The position numbers and the translations under genes are program-made. The notes under the pieces are model-generated. The model was not told where the DNA came from and ran no database searches. It was given only the letters and a program-made list of their open reading frames with translations. Below are positions 22,542-32,188 of a stretch of 49,619 nucleotides of DNA, piece by piece. The DNA lies in assembly GCA_000435615.1 (NCBI GenBank), contig FR882035.1, positions 79,916 to 129,534 on the forward strand, given 5' to 3'. The stretch is from Firmicutes bacterium CAG:238 (GTDB lineage: Bacteria; Bacillota; Clostridia; Peptostreptococcales; Anaerovoracaceae). Every line of letters starts with the position of its first letter. Within the stretch, counting starts at the first letter, position 1.

Positions 22542-24542
22542 ATGAGAGCACAAGTAACGGTAAAAAACAGAAGAAGAATCGCATTGGGTTTTGCAATTAT
22601 TGCATTGCTCTTGATTGCGCTTGTGTTCAGAGTGGCATGGATACAAATCGTTGATGCCGAAGAGCTGAGCCAGAAGGCGATTGACCAGCAGACAAAGGAC
22701 ACGCCGATAGAAGCAAAGCGCGGCACGATATACGACAGAAACGGAAAGGAACTTGCGACGAGCACGACCTGTTATACGCTGTGGGCGAGACCACCGCAGA
22801 TCAAACTCAAAGAAGGTAAGACAAGACCCGACAGCGAAATCAAGGCTTTTGCAGGAGAAATCGCAGGAATCATCGATAAGGACTCCGATGAAGTCTATGA
22901 AAACATGAAGAAAAATCAGGCTCTTGTAAGAATTGCAAAATATCTTGACAAAGAGACTGCAGATAAGCTCCGTAAGCTCAAAATTTCGGGAATCGAGCTT
23001 TCCGAAGACACGAAGAGGTATTATCCGCTCGGCAATTTTGCGTCCCAAGTGCTGGGAAGTGTCAACGACGATAACATGGGACGTACGGGGATTGAACTGC
23101 AGTATGACCAGTATCTGAGCGGAGTATCCGGAAGATGGGTAAAGAACACCGATCTTTTGGGCAATGAACTTGTGAAGGGTGCCGAGGAATACTACGAAGC
23201 ACAGGACGGACTGAATGTTGTAATGACCCTTGACGAAGCAATTCAATATTATGTTGAAAAGGCTCTCGAAAAAGGCATGAAAAAGACAAAAGCGGACCGC
23301 ATCATGTGCCTTGTAATGGATCCGAAGACCGGAGATGTGCTGGCAAGTGCAACGACTCCGGGTTATGACCCAAACAATGCAACGGAGCCTCTCGCAAAAG
23401 ACAAGAAAAAATATGACAAAATGTCTGCAGACGATAAGAACAAATACCTTTTCAGCCTTTGGAGAAATCCGCTTGTGAGTGATACTTACGAACCGGGTTC
23501 CACCTTTAAGCTGATAACCTCTTCCTCCGCAATTGAGGAAAAAGTAATCAACGACAACACGACTTTCCATTGCTCGGGAAGCTTTACCGTTGCCGGCGTG
23601 AGACTCCACTGCTGGACGCACGGTGCACACGGCACGCAGACGATACGCCAAGCTGTCGGAAATTCTTGCAACCCTGCGCTTGCAAAGGTTGCGTCGCTGA
23701 TGGGCAAGACCAGATTTTACAAATACCTTGATTTGTACGGTATCACCGACAAGACCGGCATCGACTATCCTGGAGAATCGGGAGCAATCGTACAGAACAT
23801 AGATAATGTCGGCCCGGTTGAACTTGCGACGATCGGCTACGGGCAGGGAATTTCGCTGACGCCGATTCAGCTGCTTACGGCGGTAAATGCCATCGGAAAT
23901 GATGGCGTGCTTCTGCAGCCGCGATATGTAAAAGCCCTTACGGACAGCGAGGGCAAGGTTGTGGAATCCTACGAACCTACCGTGGTCCGCAAGGTTATCT
24001 CCTCAGCAACAGCCAAGAAAATGAGAAGCATAATGCAGTATGTAGTAGACGAAGGCGGCGGCGGAAATGCAAGGATTGCGGGCTTCCGTGTCGGAGGAAA
24101 AACAGGAACGGCAAACAAGATTGACGCCGGAACGGGAAAATACGGAAAGTACTACTACAGCTCTTTCATCGGCATGGCACCGATGGACGATCCGAAAATT
24201 TCGATTCTGGTGGTTGTGGACAGTCCGAAGGGCTCCTACTACGGCTCGATGGTCGCAGCTCCGATTGCAAAGGATATCCTCACGGATGCACTCCGCTATC
24301 TGAATGTCACACCGAAATACAGCAGTGCGGAGAAAAAAGCTCTCCAAAGCGGATATACAACCGTGCCGAATGTCGTCGGCAAGGAATTCAGCGAGGCTGC
24401 CGGAATTATCGGAGGCAAAGATTTGAAATACAGCAGACCGAAGTCAGCTAAGAATGACGACGAGTTCATCGTTGTGGACCAATATCCAAAGGCGGGCACA
24501 AAAGTCAAGAAAAATTCCGTCGTATATGTATACAAGGAGTAG
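22542..24542 (+). CDS. Class B penicillin-binding protein with PASTA domain (FtsI/PBP2B/SpoVD type)
   Basis: 666 residues. A septal peptidoglycan transpeptidase: short basic cytoplasmic tail, one membrane helix (about 13-33), the PBP dimer domain (RGTIYDRNGKELA) and the penicillin-binding domain with active-site STFK (Ser320), SCN (375-377) and KTGTA (520-524). Residues about 608-666 form one PASTA domain (VPNVVGKEFSEAAGII), which senses muropeptide or beta-lactam. The single PASTA resembles SpoVD as well as PBP2B, so a vegetative or sporulation role cannot be separated. It partners FtsW encoded 5 kb downstream. Confidence 0.93.
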   Translation: MRAQVTVKNRRRIALGFAIIALLLIALVFRVAWIQIVDAEELSQKAIDQQTKDTPIEAKRGTIYDRNGKELATSTTCYTLWARPPQIKLKEGKTRPDSEIKAFAGEIAGIIDKDSDEVYENMKKNQALVRIAKYLDKETADKLRKLKISGIELSEDTKRYYPLGNFASQVLGSVNDDNMGRTGIELQYDQYLSGVSGRWVKNTDLLGNELVKGAEEYYEAQDGLNVVMTLDEAIQYYVEKALEKGMKKTKADRIMCLVMDPKTGDVLASATTPGYDPNNATEPLAKDKKKYDKMSADDKNKYLFSLWRNPLVSDTYEPGSTFKLITSSSAIEEKVINDNTTFHCSGSFTVAGVRLHCWTHGAHGTQTIRQAVGNSCNPALAKVASLMGKTRFYKYLDLYGITDKTGIDYPGESGAIVQNIDNVGPVELATIGYGQGISLTPIQLLTAVNAIGNDGVLLQPRYVKALTDSEGKVVESYEPTVVRKVISSATAKKMRSIMQYVVDEGGGGNARIAGFRVGGKTGTANKIDAGTGKYGKYYYSSFIGMAPMDDPKISILVVVDSPKGSYYGSMVAAPIAKDILTDALRYLNVTPKYSSAEKKALQSGYTTVPNVVGKEFSEAAGIIGGKDLKYSRPKSAKNDDEFIVVDQYPKAGTKVKKNSVVYVYKE

Positions 24543-24582
24543 GAAATCAAAACAATCATAAAATAAAGAGAATGGGGAAGCC

Positions 24583-26025
24583 ATGAGACTTGAAGCTTTA
24601 CTGAAAGGCGTGGACTTTGACACAGTCTGCGGCACTTTGGATAAAGAAGCGGGGACTTTGATTTACCATTCAGACAAAAGCAGCCCGGATGCAGTGTTTT
24701 TCGCAATACGGGGCGAGAAAACAGATGGGCATCAATTTACAGAAAAAGCAGCCGAAAAAGGTGTAAGAATCTTTGTGGTCGAAGACAGCAACGGGAATTT
24801 TCCCGACGGAGCAACGGTACTTAAAGTAAAGGATGCAAGACAGACACTTGCGGCCGCGTCGAGGAATTTTTTCGGAAAGCCCGACGAAGGGCTTACGATG
24901 ATCGGCATAACCGGAACCAAAGGAAAGACCGGAACTTCGTTCATGCTCAAGGCGATACTGGAAAAAGCGGGAATTAAAACCGGAATTATCGGAACCGTGA
25001 AACAGGGGTTCGAAGGGCATTATCGGGAAGCAGAAAACACCACGCCTCAGTCGTTCGAGATATATGAGATGCTCCGTGAGATGGCCGATTCGGATTGCCG
25101 TGCAGTCGTTACGGAAGTGTCATCGCAGGCACTGAAGCAGCACAGAACCGATGGGATTGAATTTGACATCGGGATTTTTACAAATCTGAGCCCCGACCAT
25201 ATCGGCGAGGGCGAGCATAAGAATTTCGAAGAATATGCGGAGTGCAAGAGCCGGCTTTTTCGGCAGTCACGTCTTGCGGTTCTGAATGCGGACAGCAAAT
25301 ATGCAGCTCGTATGACAGAGCATTCGGGAATCGCGGAAGAGGTTTTCTTCGGACTTTCGGAGGCAAAAGATATTCATGTTTTTCGTGACGGTTCCGTGCT
25401 GGGGACGGAATTTGTTTTTCACGGAGAAAAAATCAGGCTGCCCCTGCCCGGCAGATTCAATATTTACAATGCATTGGCGGCAATGACGGCGGCAAGCCTT
25501 CTGGGCATTGAACCTTCCTGCATGCGCGAGGCACTTGAGGATATAAAGATAAGGGGCCGCGCAGAACTCATCCCAACCTATGCGGATTACACGGTCGCGC
25601 TGGATTATGCGCACAACGGAGTTGCCATGAACAGCTTTCTTGAGGCAATGCGGGAATATAATCCAAAACGGCTTATCGCGGTGTTTGGCTGCGGCGGAGA
25701 GCGGGATCACAAGAGAAGAACGGAAATGGGGCTTGCAGCGGGAAATCGTGCGGATCTTACGGTCATAACTTCGGATAATCCGCGAAACGAGCCGCCGGAA
25801 AAAATAATCGACGAAATTGCAGAGGCTGTCGCGAAAACAGCCGGAAAGTATGTTATAATTGCTGATAGAAAACAAGCGCTGGAATGGGTGATAAAACAGG
25901 CACAAAGCGGCGATATCATTGCGGTATGCGGCAAAGGTCACGAAACCTATCAGATCATAGGCAGCGAAAAAAAGCATTTTGACGACAGAGAAATCATTAC
26001 AGAAATAATTGGGAGAGAAAAATGA
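24583..26025 (+). CDS. murE: UDP-MurNAc-L-Ala-D-Glu:meso-DAP ligase MurE
   Basis: 480 residues, a three-domain Mur ligase. ATP-binding loop GITGTKGKTGTS (about 108-119). The specificity motif DNPRNEP (near residue 400) is the DNPR form that recognises meso-diaminopimelate rather than lysine, so the peptidoglycan is probably DAP-type. The end overlaps the murF start by four bases (ATGA). Confidence 0.95.
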   Translation: MRLEALLKGVDFDTVCGTLDKEAGTLIYHSDKSSPDAVFFAIRGEKTDGHQFTEKAAEKGVRIFVVEDSNGNFPDGATVLKVKDARQTLAAASRNFFGKPDEGLTMIGITGTKGKTGTSFMLKAILEKAGIKTGIIGTVKQGFEGHYREAENTTPQSFEIYEMLREMADSDCRAVVTEVSSQALKQHRTDGIEFDIGIFTNLSPDHIGEGEHKNFEEYAECKSRLFRQSRLAVLNADSKYAARMTEHSGIAEEVFFGLSEAKDIHVFRDGSVLGTEFVFHGEKIRLPLPGRFNIYNALAAMTAASLLGIEPSCMREALEDIKIRGRAELIPTYADYTVALDYAHNGVAMNSFLEAMREYNPKRLIAVFGCGGERDHKRRTEMGLAAGNRADLTVITSDNPRNEPPEKIIDEIAEAVAKTAGKYVIIADRKQALEWVIKQAQSGDIIAVCGKGHETYQIIGSEKKHFDDREIITEIIGREK

Positions 26026-27431
26026 GAGAATTTACGATTGCCGAGGTTGTATCGGCTGTAAAGGGCAGATTGATATGCGGAAGCGGAGACGGATCGGTAC
26101 TTAAAGTCTGCACTGATTCAAGGCTTGCGAAGCCTGGTGATTTGTTTTTTCCGCTGATCGGCGAAAAAAACAACGGGCATGATTATCTTGCACAGGTGTT
26201 TGAGAGAGGATGTCGTTCGGTCATTGTCTCCGAGCCGGAGAAGATTCCGAAAAGGGCCTTTTTGTCCGACGGCATGCAGCCGGATGCGATTTTGGTGGAG
26301 AACACCACGAAAGCCTTGCAGGATTTGGCGGCATATTATCTCAGCACGCTTCCGATTAAGCACAAGGTTGCCGTAACCGGCAGCGTCGGAAAGACGAGCA
26401 CAAGGGATATGATGTATTACATCGCATCCATGAAATACAAAACGGGCAGAAACATCAAGAACTTTAACAACTGGTTCGGTCTTCCGCTCAGCATATTGGA
26501 ATTTGCGCCCGACACAGAGGCGGCAGTTCTTGAAATGGGGATGGACAATTTCGGACAGATTGAGACGCTTGCACGGATTGCCGAGCCGGATATTGCATTG
26601 ATAACCAATATCGGAATTTCGCATATCGAAAACCTCGGAAGCAGGGAAGGCATTCTCGAAGCAAAGATGGAAGTCACCTCATGCTTTGACGAGGATTGCA
26701 TGCTTATCGTAAACGGCGACTGTGACATGCTTTGCAGAGAGAATGTGGCAGGCCCGTATAAGCTGATAACGGTGGGAACGGATGAGCAGAACGAATATGT
26801 TGTAAGAGACATTTGCGATTTCGGCGATAAAGGTATAAAATATACTTTAATCCATAATGATAAATCGTATATCGTGAATTTAAATGTGCCCGGTGCGCAT
26901 AACGCATTAAACGCCACGCTCGCAATTGCGGCAGGCGAGCAGATGGGTATCGGCATTGAGACATCGGTGAAAGGCCTTTCGGAGGCGCAGCTTACCGAGA
27001 AAAGGCTGAACATCAAGGAAAAAGACGGCATCAAAGTCATAGACGACACATACAATGCCTGTCCGGCGTCCGTGATGTCTGCAATTACCACGCTTGCCAA
27101 TACCGAGGGAAAGAGAAAAATCGCAATCATAGGCGATATGTACGAACTCGGAAGCGAAACCGAAGCAGCGCATGCCGAAGTCGGAAGATTCGCGGGCAGG
27201 ACGGGGCTTGACTATGTAATAGCCGTGGGCGAATTTGCAAAGGGTTACGCAGAGGGAGCGGTAAGCTTTCTTCCCGACGACAGGGTGCTGTATTGCAAAG
27301 ATAAGCAGGAGCTGATGCCGAAGCTTGACACGCTGCTTGCGGCAGGCGATGTGGTATTGGTAAAAGCATCGCGCGGCATGGAAATGGAAGAAATCGTTAA
27401 AGAAATACTGAAAGATAAAGAAACAAGATAG
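26022..27431 (+). CDS. murF: UDP-MurNAc-tripeptide:D-Ala-D-Ala ligase MurF
   Basis: 469 residues. It adds D-Ala-D-Ala to the UDP-MurNAc-tripeptide, completing the soluble precursor. ATP loop VTGSVGKTSTRDMM; further Mur signatures are NFNNWFGLPLSIL, VLEMGMDNFGQIE, and DDTYNACPASVMSAI in the C-terminal domain. Four-base overlap with murE. Confidence 0.95.
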   Translation: MREFTIAEVVSAVKGRLICGSGDGSVLKVCTDSRLAKPGDLFFPLIGEKNNGHDYLAQVFERGCRSVIVSEPEKIPKRAFLSDGMQPDAILVENTTKALQDLAAYYLSTLPIKHKVAVTGSVGKTSTRDMMYYIASMKYKTGRNIKNFNNWFGLPLSILEFAPDTEAAVLEMGMDNFGQIETLARIAEPDIALITNIGISHIENLGSREGILEAKMEVTSCFDEDCMLIVNGDCDMLCRENVAGPYKLITVGTDEQNEYVVRDICDFGDKGIKYTLIHNDKSYIVNLNVPGAHNALNATLAIAAGEQMGIGIETSVKGLSEAQLTEKRLNIKEKDGIKVIDDTYNACPASVMSAITTLANTEGKRKIAIIGDMYELGSETEAAHAEVGRFAGRTGLDYVIAVGEFAKGYAEGAVSFLPDDRVLYCKDKQELMPKLDTLLAAGDVVLVKASRGMEMEEIVKEILKDKETR

Positions 27432-27444
27432 GAGCTTGCAAAAC

Positions 27445-28449
27445 ATGGACAGAATACTTATTCCGATAATCGCACTTGTTGCGGCATGGATTCTCGGTGC
27501 TGTTTTTACAAAGATGCTGATTCCGTTTTTGGAAAAAAAGCAGTTCAGACAGTTTGTGAGGGAGGAGGGACCGAAATCACATCTTTCCAAGACCGGAACG
27601 CCGAGCATGGGCGGAATTGCAATTGTTTTCGCGACAATTTTATCGGCGGTCATGGTTTCCGTAACCGTGGCGGGGAAATCGAGCGATTACAAAAGCCTAA
27701 TTGCCGTACTGGTCGTAATGGTGCTCTTCGGCCTCATCGGCTTTATTGATGATTATGAAAAGGCAATCAAAAAGAATAATGACGGCATCAGCCCGAAGCA
27801 GAAGATTGTGCTTCAGTTTGTATTTTCGGCTGCGTTTGCGGTGTTCGCTTATTTCAACACGGGTTTTGCGGCAATCGGAGGAAGCTTCGTGTGGATTCCG
27901 TTTGCGGATGTATACCTGGATTTCGGCATACTCTATATCCCGTTTATCATCTTTGTGATGATCGCATTCAGCAATGCCGTGAATCTTACAGACGGACTTG
28001 ACGGACTCGCATCCGGGGTTACGGCTCTCGTAAGTTTCTGCATGGTAATTCTGGGGATATACAATTTCCCGAACTTTATTACCGAACCTGTGATATACGG
28101 AGCACTTTCCGGGGCGTGCCTGGGATTTCTCATGTTCAACAAGAACCCGGCAAAGATTTTCATGGGCGATACGGGCTCGATGGCGCTCGGCGGAATGCTT
28201 GCTGCCGGCGCGGTTATGATGAAGATGGAATTTTTGGTTGCAATCGCGGGGCTTGTGTATGTGTTTGAGGCATTATCGGTGATTATACAGGTAAGCTATT
28301 ACAAGAAAACACATAAGAGAATTTTCAAGATGGCACCGCTGCATCACCATTTCGAGCTTTGCGGCATGAAGGAAAAAAATGTAGTCATGATGTTCTGGGC
28401 TGCGGCTCTGCTGTTCTGCATCCTGGCAATCGTTATAAAGAATATTTAA
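27445..28449 (+). CDS. mraY: Phospho-MurNAc-pentapeptide transferase MraY
   Basis: 334 residues, about ten membrane helices. It transfers phospho-MurNAc-pentapeptide to undecaprenyl phosphate to form lipid I. Catalytic and family motifs: KTGTPSMGGI, FIDDYEKAIKKNNDG (DDxxK), NAVNLTDGLDGLASG, FMGDTGSMALGG and APLHHHFE. ATG 27445 is chosen because AGGAG lies 10 bases before it; the in-frame TTG at 27436 is too close to that site. Confidence 0.95.
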   Translation: MDRILIPIIALVAAWILGAVFTKMLIPFLEKKQFRQFVREEGPKSHLSKTGTPSMGGIAIVFATILSAVMVSVTVAGKSSDYKSLIAVLVVMVLFGLIGFIDDYEKAIKKNNDGISPKQKIVLQFVFSAAFAVFAYFNTGFAAIGGSFVWIPFADVYLDFGILYIPFIIFVMIAFSNAVNLTDGLDGLASGVTALVSFCMVILGIYNFPNFITEPVIYGALSGACLGFLMFNKNPAKIFMGDTGSMALGGMLAAGAVMMKMEFLVAIAGLVYVFEALSVIIQVSYYKKTHKRIFKMAPLHHHFELCGMKEKNVVMMFWAAALLFCILAIVIKNI

Positions 28450-28459
28450 GAGGCGTATT

Positions 28460-29839
28460 ATGAATAACTTGAATTTGGAAAATATAAAAGGCAAGAGGGT
28501 TTTGGTTGTAGGCCTTGGTAAGTCGGGAATCGCCGCAGTTCAGGCGATGCTGAAACTCGGTGCGGATGTTTCCGTGCAGGATTCAAAGGAAGCAGAGGCA
28601 GTTGACGGTCAGCTCCTTACGTTCCTTGAAGGCAAAGGGGTTTCGTGTTATTTTCACGAGATTCCGGAGCATGTCGAAAATTTTGATATGCTGATTCTGA
28701 GCCCGGGCGTGAATCCGGAACTTCCGTTTATAAGAGAGGCAGAGGCCGGCGGAGCCGAAATCATCGGAGAACTTGAAATCGCATACAGAATCGCAAGGGG
28801 GACCTTCATTGCGATAACGGGCACAAACGGCAAGACCACCACAACGACGCTTGTCGGTGAGATTTTTAAGAATGCAAAACGCAAGACCTTCGTTGTGGGA
28901 AACATCGGGGTGGCGGTTATTTCAAAAGCACTCGAGTCTGACGAGGATGACTGGCTCGTTACCGAAACGAGCAGTTTCCAGCTTCAGACCACGAGATATT
29001 TCAAGCCGATGGTATCGGCAATACTGAATCTTACACCGGACCACCTCAACAGGCATCATACGATGGAGGCATACGGGCAGGCAAAAGCTGCAATTTTCCG
29101 TAACCAGGACGAAAACGGCTATTGCGTGGCAAACTATGATGATAAAGCTTGCTTTGCATTGACCAAGGGCTGCAAGGCGAAGATTGTGCCGTTTTCAAGA
29201 AAGGAAGAACTCGACTTTGGAGCGTACCTCAAAGGTGAAATGCTCGTGATCCGAAACGAAGAAGGCAAGCTTATCGAATTATGCAGCAGAAACGATTTGA
29301 AGATAATCGGAGATCATAATGTCGAGAACTGCCTTGCTGCGGCTGCAATCTGTTACTTTGCGGGAATCGATAGGAATACGATTGCGGAGACTCTCGTCTC
29401 ATTCGGAGGAGTTGAACACAGAATTGAATTCGCTGGCGAGCTTAATGGAGTAAAATTCTATAACGATTCCAAAGGCACCAATGTCGATGCGGCGATTATC
29501 GCACTCAGGGCGATTAAAGGCAACATTATTCTGATTGCAGGCGGTGACGGCAAGGGCCAGGAATTTGACGAACTGATTAAGAATTTTGACGGCAAGGTCA
29601 AGAAACTTGTGCTGATAGGACGTGACGGAAAAATTATCGCAGATACGGCTCAGCACCTCGGATACAGTGATTATGTGTTCGGCAGGGATATGGACGAATG
29701 CGTAAAGATTGCGTTTGCGGCTGCGGAGCCGGGGGATACCGTTCTCCTTTCGCCTGCCTGCGCAAGCTGGGATATGTATGATAATTTCGAACAGAGAGGC
29801 AAACATTTCAAGGAGTGTGTAATGAGGCTGGGAATATGA
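28460..29839 (+). CDS. murD: UDP-MurNAc-L-Ala:D-Glu ligase MurD
   Basis: 459 residues. It adds D-glutamate to UDP-MurNAc-L-Ala. N-terminal VLVVGLGKSGIAAVQ binds the UDP substrate; ATP loop ITGTNGKTTTTTLVGE; LNLTPDHLNRH and EHRIEFAGELNGVKFYNDSKGTN are Mur ligase blocks, and SPACASWDMYDNFEQRG is the typical MurD ending. Gene order murE-murF-mraY-murD is standard. Confidence 0.95.
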   Translation: MNNLNLENIKGKRVLVVGLGKSGIAAVQAMLKLGADVSVQDSKEAEAVDGQLLTFLEGKGVSCYFHEIPEHVENFDMLILSPGVNPELPFIREAEAGGAEIIGELEIAYRIARGTFIAITGTNGKTTTTTLVGEIFKNAKRKTFVVGNIGVAVISKALESDEDDWLVTETSSFQLQTTRYFKPMVSAILNLTPDHLNRHHTMEAYGQAKAAIFRNQDENGYCVANYDDKACFALTKGCKAKIVPFSRKEELDFGAYLKGEMLVIRNEEGKLIELCSRNDLKIIGDHNVENCLAAAAICYFAGIDRNTIAETLVSFGGVEHRIEFAGELNGVKFYNDSKGTNVDAAIIALRAIKGNIILIAGGDGKGQEFDELIKNFDGKVKKLVLIGRDGKIIADTAQHLGYSDYVFGRDMDECVKIAFAAAEPGDTVLLSPACASWDMYDNFEQRGKHFKECVMRLGI

Positions 29840-30951
29840 AAAAACCTCTTCAGACCAACAGAAAAACCGGGGATTTGTCGATTGCGCTGATTGTAGCCGT
29901 TCTCGTAATATTCGGGACAATCATGATTTTCAGTGCGAGCTATTATCCTTCGGGTACTAACCATTACAACCCATATTACTTCCTCAAAAGACAGCTTGTC
30001 TGGCTTGCGGTAAGTACGGCAGCTATGTGGTTTTGTGCGAAGGTGGATTATCATTTTTGGGCAAGGCTTTGGATTATTGTGCCGGTAATCTGCGCGATTC
30101 TGCTGGTTCTGGTTCTGACCCCGATTGGCGAGGAAGCCTACGGTTCGGTGCGCTGGATTCGGCTCGGGCCGATTACAATCATGCCGGGAGAACTTGCAAA
30201 AGTTGGAATGATCTTGTTTACAACCGGATATTTTTCACGGCATCCGAAATGGAGTACAAACTTTTGGAAGGGTGTCCTGCCGATTGTCGGTGTAGCGGGT
30301 GTTTACGGCGGTCTTATTATGGCGCAGCCGAACATGTCAACCGCATTTACGGTTGTGTTGATTGCAGGCGGAATGCTGCTTGTGGCAGGCATAAAGTGGA
30401 GCCATGTAGCAATTTTGGGTGCTTCCGCACTTGCTGCGGGTTTTGCGTTCATATTCATGGATCCGGACGGATACCGAAAAGCTCGGTTTATGAGCTTTCG
30501 TGACCCGTTTGCCGACGCACTTGGAAACGGCTGGCAGGTGGTTCAGTCGCTGCTTGCACTCGGAACCGGCGGTCTTACGGGTTTGGGACTTGGCAATAGC
30601 GTTCAGAAAAACCTATATCTGCCGTTTGCACAGAATGACTTCATTCTCGCAATTATAGGTGAGGAACTTGGTTTTGTGGGAATTTTCTGCCTTGTGGCTG
30701 TGTACCTTCTGCTGATTTGGCGCGGATGCCATGTTGCAATGAATGCGGCGGATTACACAGGAATGATGCTTGCGGCGGGAATTATCATGATGGTCGGAAT
30801 ACAGGTAGTTGTAAATATTGCGGTTGTGACATCGTGCATGCCGCCGACGGGAATTATCCTGCCGTTTATAAGCTATGGCGGAAACGCATTGCTGATTTTT
30901 ATGGCGGCAATGGGAATCCTGATTAATATATCAAAATCATCGAATTTGTAA
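29836..30951 (+). CDS. ftsW: SEDS peptidoglycan polymerase FtsW/SpoVE
   Basis: 371 residues with about ten membrane helices. It polymerises lipid II at the septum together with the class B PBP. Signatures: MIFSASYYPSG, GSVRWIRLGPITIMPGELAKVGMI, the FAQNDFILAIIGEELGFVG loop and PFISYGGNALLIFM. ATG 29836 overlaps the murD stop (ATGA) and is preferred over an upstream in-frame GTG at 29815. Only one SEDS gene is seen, so vegetative FtsW and sporulation SpoVE cannot be told apart. Confidence 0.93.
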   Translation: MKKPLQTNRKTGDLSIALIVAVLVIFGTIMIFSASYYPSGTNHYNPYYFLKRQLVWLAVSTAAMWFCAKVDYHFWARLWIIVPVICAILLVLVLTPIGEEAYGSVRWIRLGPITIMPGELAKVGMILFTTGYFSRHPKWSTNFWKGVLPIVGVAGVYGGLIMAQPNMSTAFTVVLIAGGMLLVAGIKWSHVAILGASALAAGFAFIFMDPDGYRKARFMSFRDPFADALGNGWQVVQSLLALGTGGLTGLGLGNSVQKNLYLPFAQNDFILAIIGEELGFVGIFCLVAVYLLLIWRGCHVAMNAADYTGMMLAAGIIMMVGIQVVVNIAVVTSCMPPTGIILPFISYGGNALLIFMAAMGILINISKSSNL

Positions 30952-30966
30952 TTTTTAGGAGTAAAC

Positions 30967-32067
30967 ATGCGAGTAATAGTAACTGGCGGAGGTACGGGCG
31001 GGCACATTTATCCGGCCCTTGCGATTGCGGATAAATTCAAAGAAATGGATCCGGAGACCGAAATTCTCTATGTGGGAAACGAAGAGGGCATCGAAAAAGA
31101 TGTGGTTCCCAAAACAGGGTATCCGATGGAACTTGTGGATGCAAGATGGCTTGACAAATCAAGCCCGTGGCAGCTGATCAAAACAGGTGCGCGGGTGGCA
31201 AAGGGAGTACTGGAAGCAAACCGGGTAATGAGAAAATTCAAGCCCGACGTCGTAATCGGAACCGGCGGATATGTCTGCTTCCCTGTAATCATTGCGGGGA
31301 AACGCTTCGGGGCTAGGACCTTCCTGCACGAGCAGAATGCCTTCCCGGGACTTGCAAACAGGACACTTGAGAAATATGTGAACAAAGTTTTTTTGGGCTT
31401 TTCAGATGCTGCGAAATATTTTAAGGATCCTTCCAAGATGGTTGAGGCGGGCAATCCCGTGCGCAAAAGCTTTTTCAGCCTGAACAAGACAGAGGCACGC
31501 AAAAAACTCGGATTTCCGCAAGATGACTTTATCGTCTTTTCCTTTGGGGGCAGCCTCGGAGCGGAGAAAATCAATGAAGTTGCTTTCGAGCTGATGCAGG
31601 TTGTGAACGGCCACGAAAAGATGAGAATGGTCTTCGGAACCGGCAAGTGGTACTATGACAGCATCATCAAAAAAGCAGAAGAACGCGGCATCGTTCTTAA
31701 AGATAATATTCTGATCAAAGATTATATTGACGATATGGAAAACTATCTTGCGGCAAGCGATCTCATCATCAGCCGCGCGGGTGCATTGTCTGTGGCGGAG
31801 ACTACGGTATGCGGCAGAGCCTGCATCCTTATTCCGTCTCCGAATGTGACGGGCAATCACCAGTATTACAATGCAAAAGCGGTTGCCGACAGAGGCGGTG
31901 CAATCCTGATCGAGGAAAAAGACCTCACGTCCGAAGGGTTGATAAAAGAGGTTATGCACCTGAAAAACAACCCGGAAATTGCAGAGAAAATGGGGCGTGC
32001 GGCAAGAGCCTGTGCACCGATGAAGGCACTGGACATCATATATGACGAAATTCAGGCAGTTCTTTAA
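30967..32067 (+). CDS. murG: UDP-GlcNAc:lipid I GlcNAc transferase MurG
   Basis: 366 residues, GT28/GT-B fold. It makes lipid II. Motifs: the glycine-rich loop TGGGTGGHIYPALAIA at the N-terminus, FLHEQNAFPGLANR, FSFGGSLGAEKINE between domains, and the UDP-GlcNAc binding end SRAGALSVAETTVCGRACILIPSPN. ATG follows TTAGGAGTAAAC. Confidence 0.95.
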   Translation: MRVIVTGGGTGGHIYPALAIADKFKEMDPETEILYVGNEEGIEKDVVPKTGYPMELVDARWLDKSSPWQLIKTGARVAKGVLEANRVMRKFKPDVVIGTGGYVCFPVIIAGKRFGARTFLHEQNAFPGLANRTLEKYVNKVFLGFSDAAKYFKDPSKMVEAGNPVRKSFFSLNKTEARKKLGFPQDDFIVFSFGGSLGAEKINEVAFELMQVVNGHEKMRMVFGTGKWYYDSIIKKAEERGIVLKDNILIKDYIDDMENYLAASDLIISRAGALSVAETTVCGRACILIPSPNVTGNHQYYNAKAVADRGGAILIEEKDLTSEGLIKEVMHLKNNPEIAEKMGRAARACAPMKALDIIYDEIQAVL

Positions 32068-32083
32068 AGGGCTGTCTTTTTTT
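32055..32083 (+). terminator. Terminator after murG
   Basis: GGCAG (32055-32059) pairs with CTGTC (32072-32076, one G-T pair) and seven T follow. The stem starts inside the murG 3' end. It could partly separate the upstream dcw genes from murA-ftsQ-ftsZ. Confidence 0.5.
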
Positions 32084-32157
32084 CGGTGAAAAAAATCCTG
32101 CCTTTCTATACGGCATTTTATATTTGAACATACACTCCGGATACACTTTTCACATAC

Positions 32158-32163
32158 TATAAT
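32158..32163 (+). promoter_or_regulatory. Probable -10 element of a murA promoter
   Basis: A perfect TATAAT lies in the 121-base gap between murG and murA, 26 bases before the start codon. No clear -35 at 16-18 bases is present (TCCGGA there; TTGAAC is 28 away), so a second promoter is likely but not certain. Confidence 0.4.
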
Positions 32164-32188
32164 CAATATAGTTGGGAGGTGTATTTTT

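Noticed and set aside
22473..23651. 392-codon minus-strand frame
   Set aside because: It lies wholly opposite the PBP gene, which has all catalytic motifs; no start signal or family resemblance.
22542..24542. Firm call of SpoVD and hence a spore-former
   Set aside because: A single PASTA domain is also seen in vegetative PBPs, and no sporulation gene is otherwise visible in the window.
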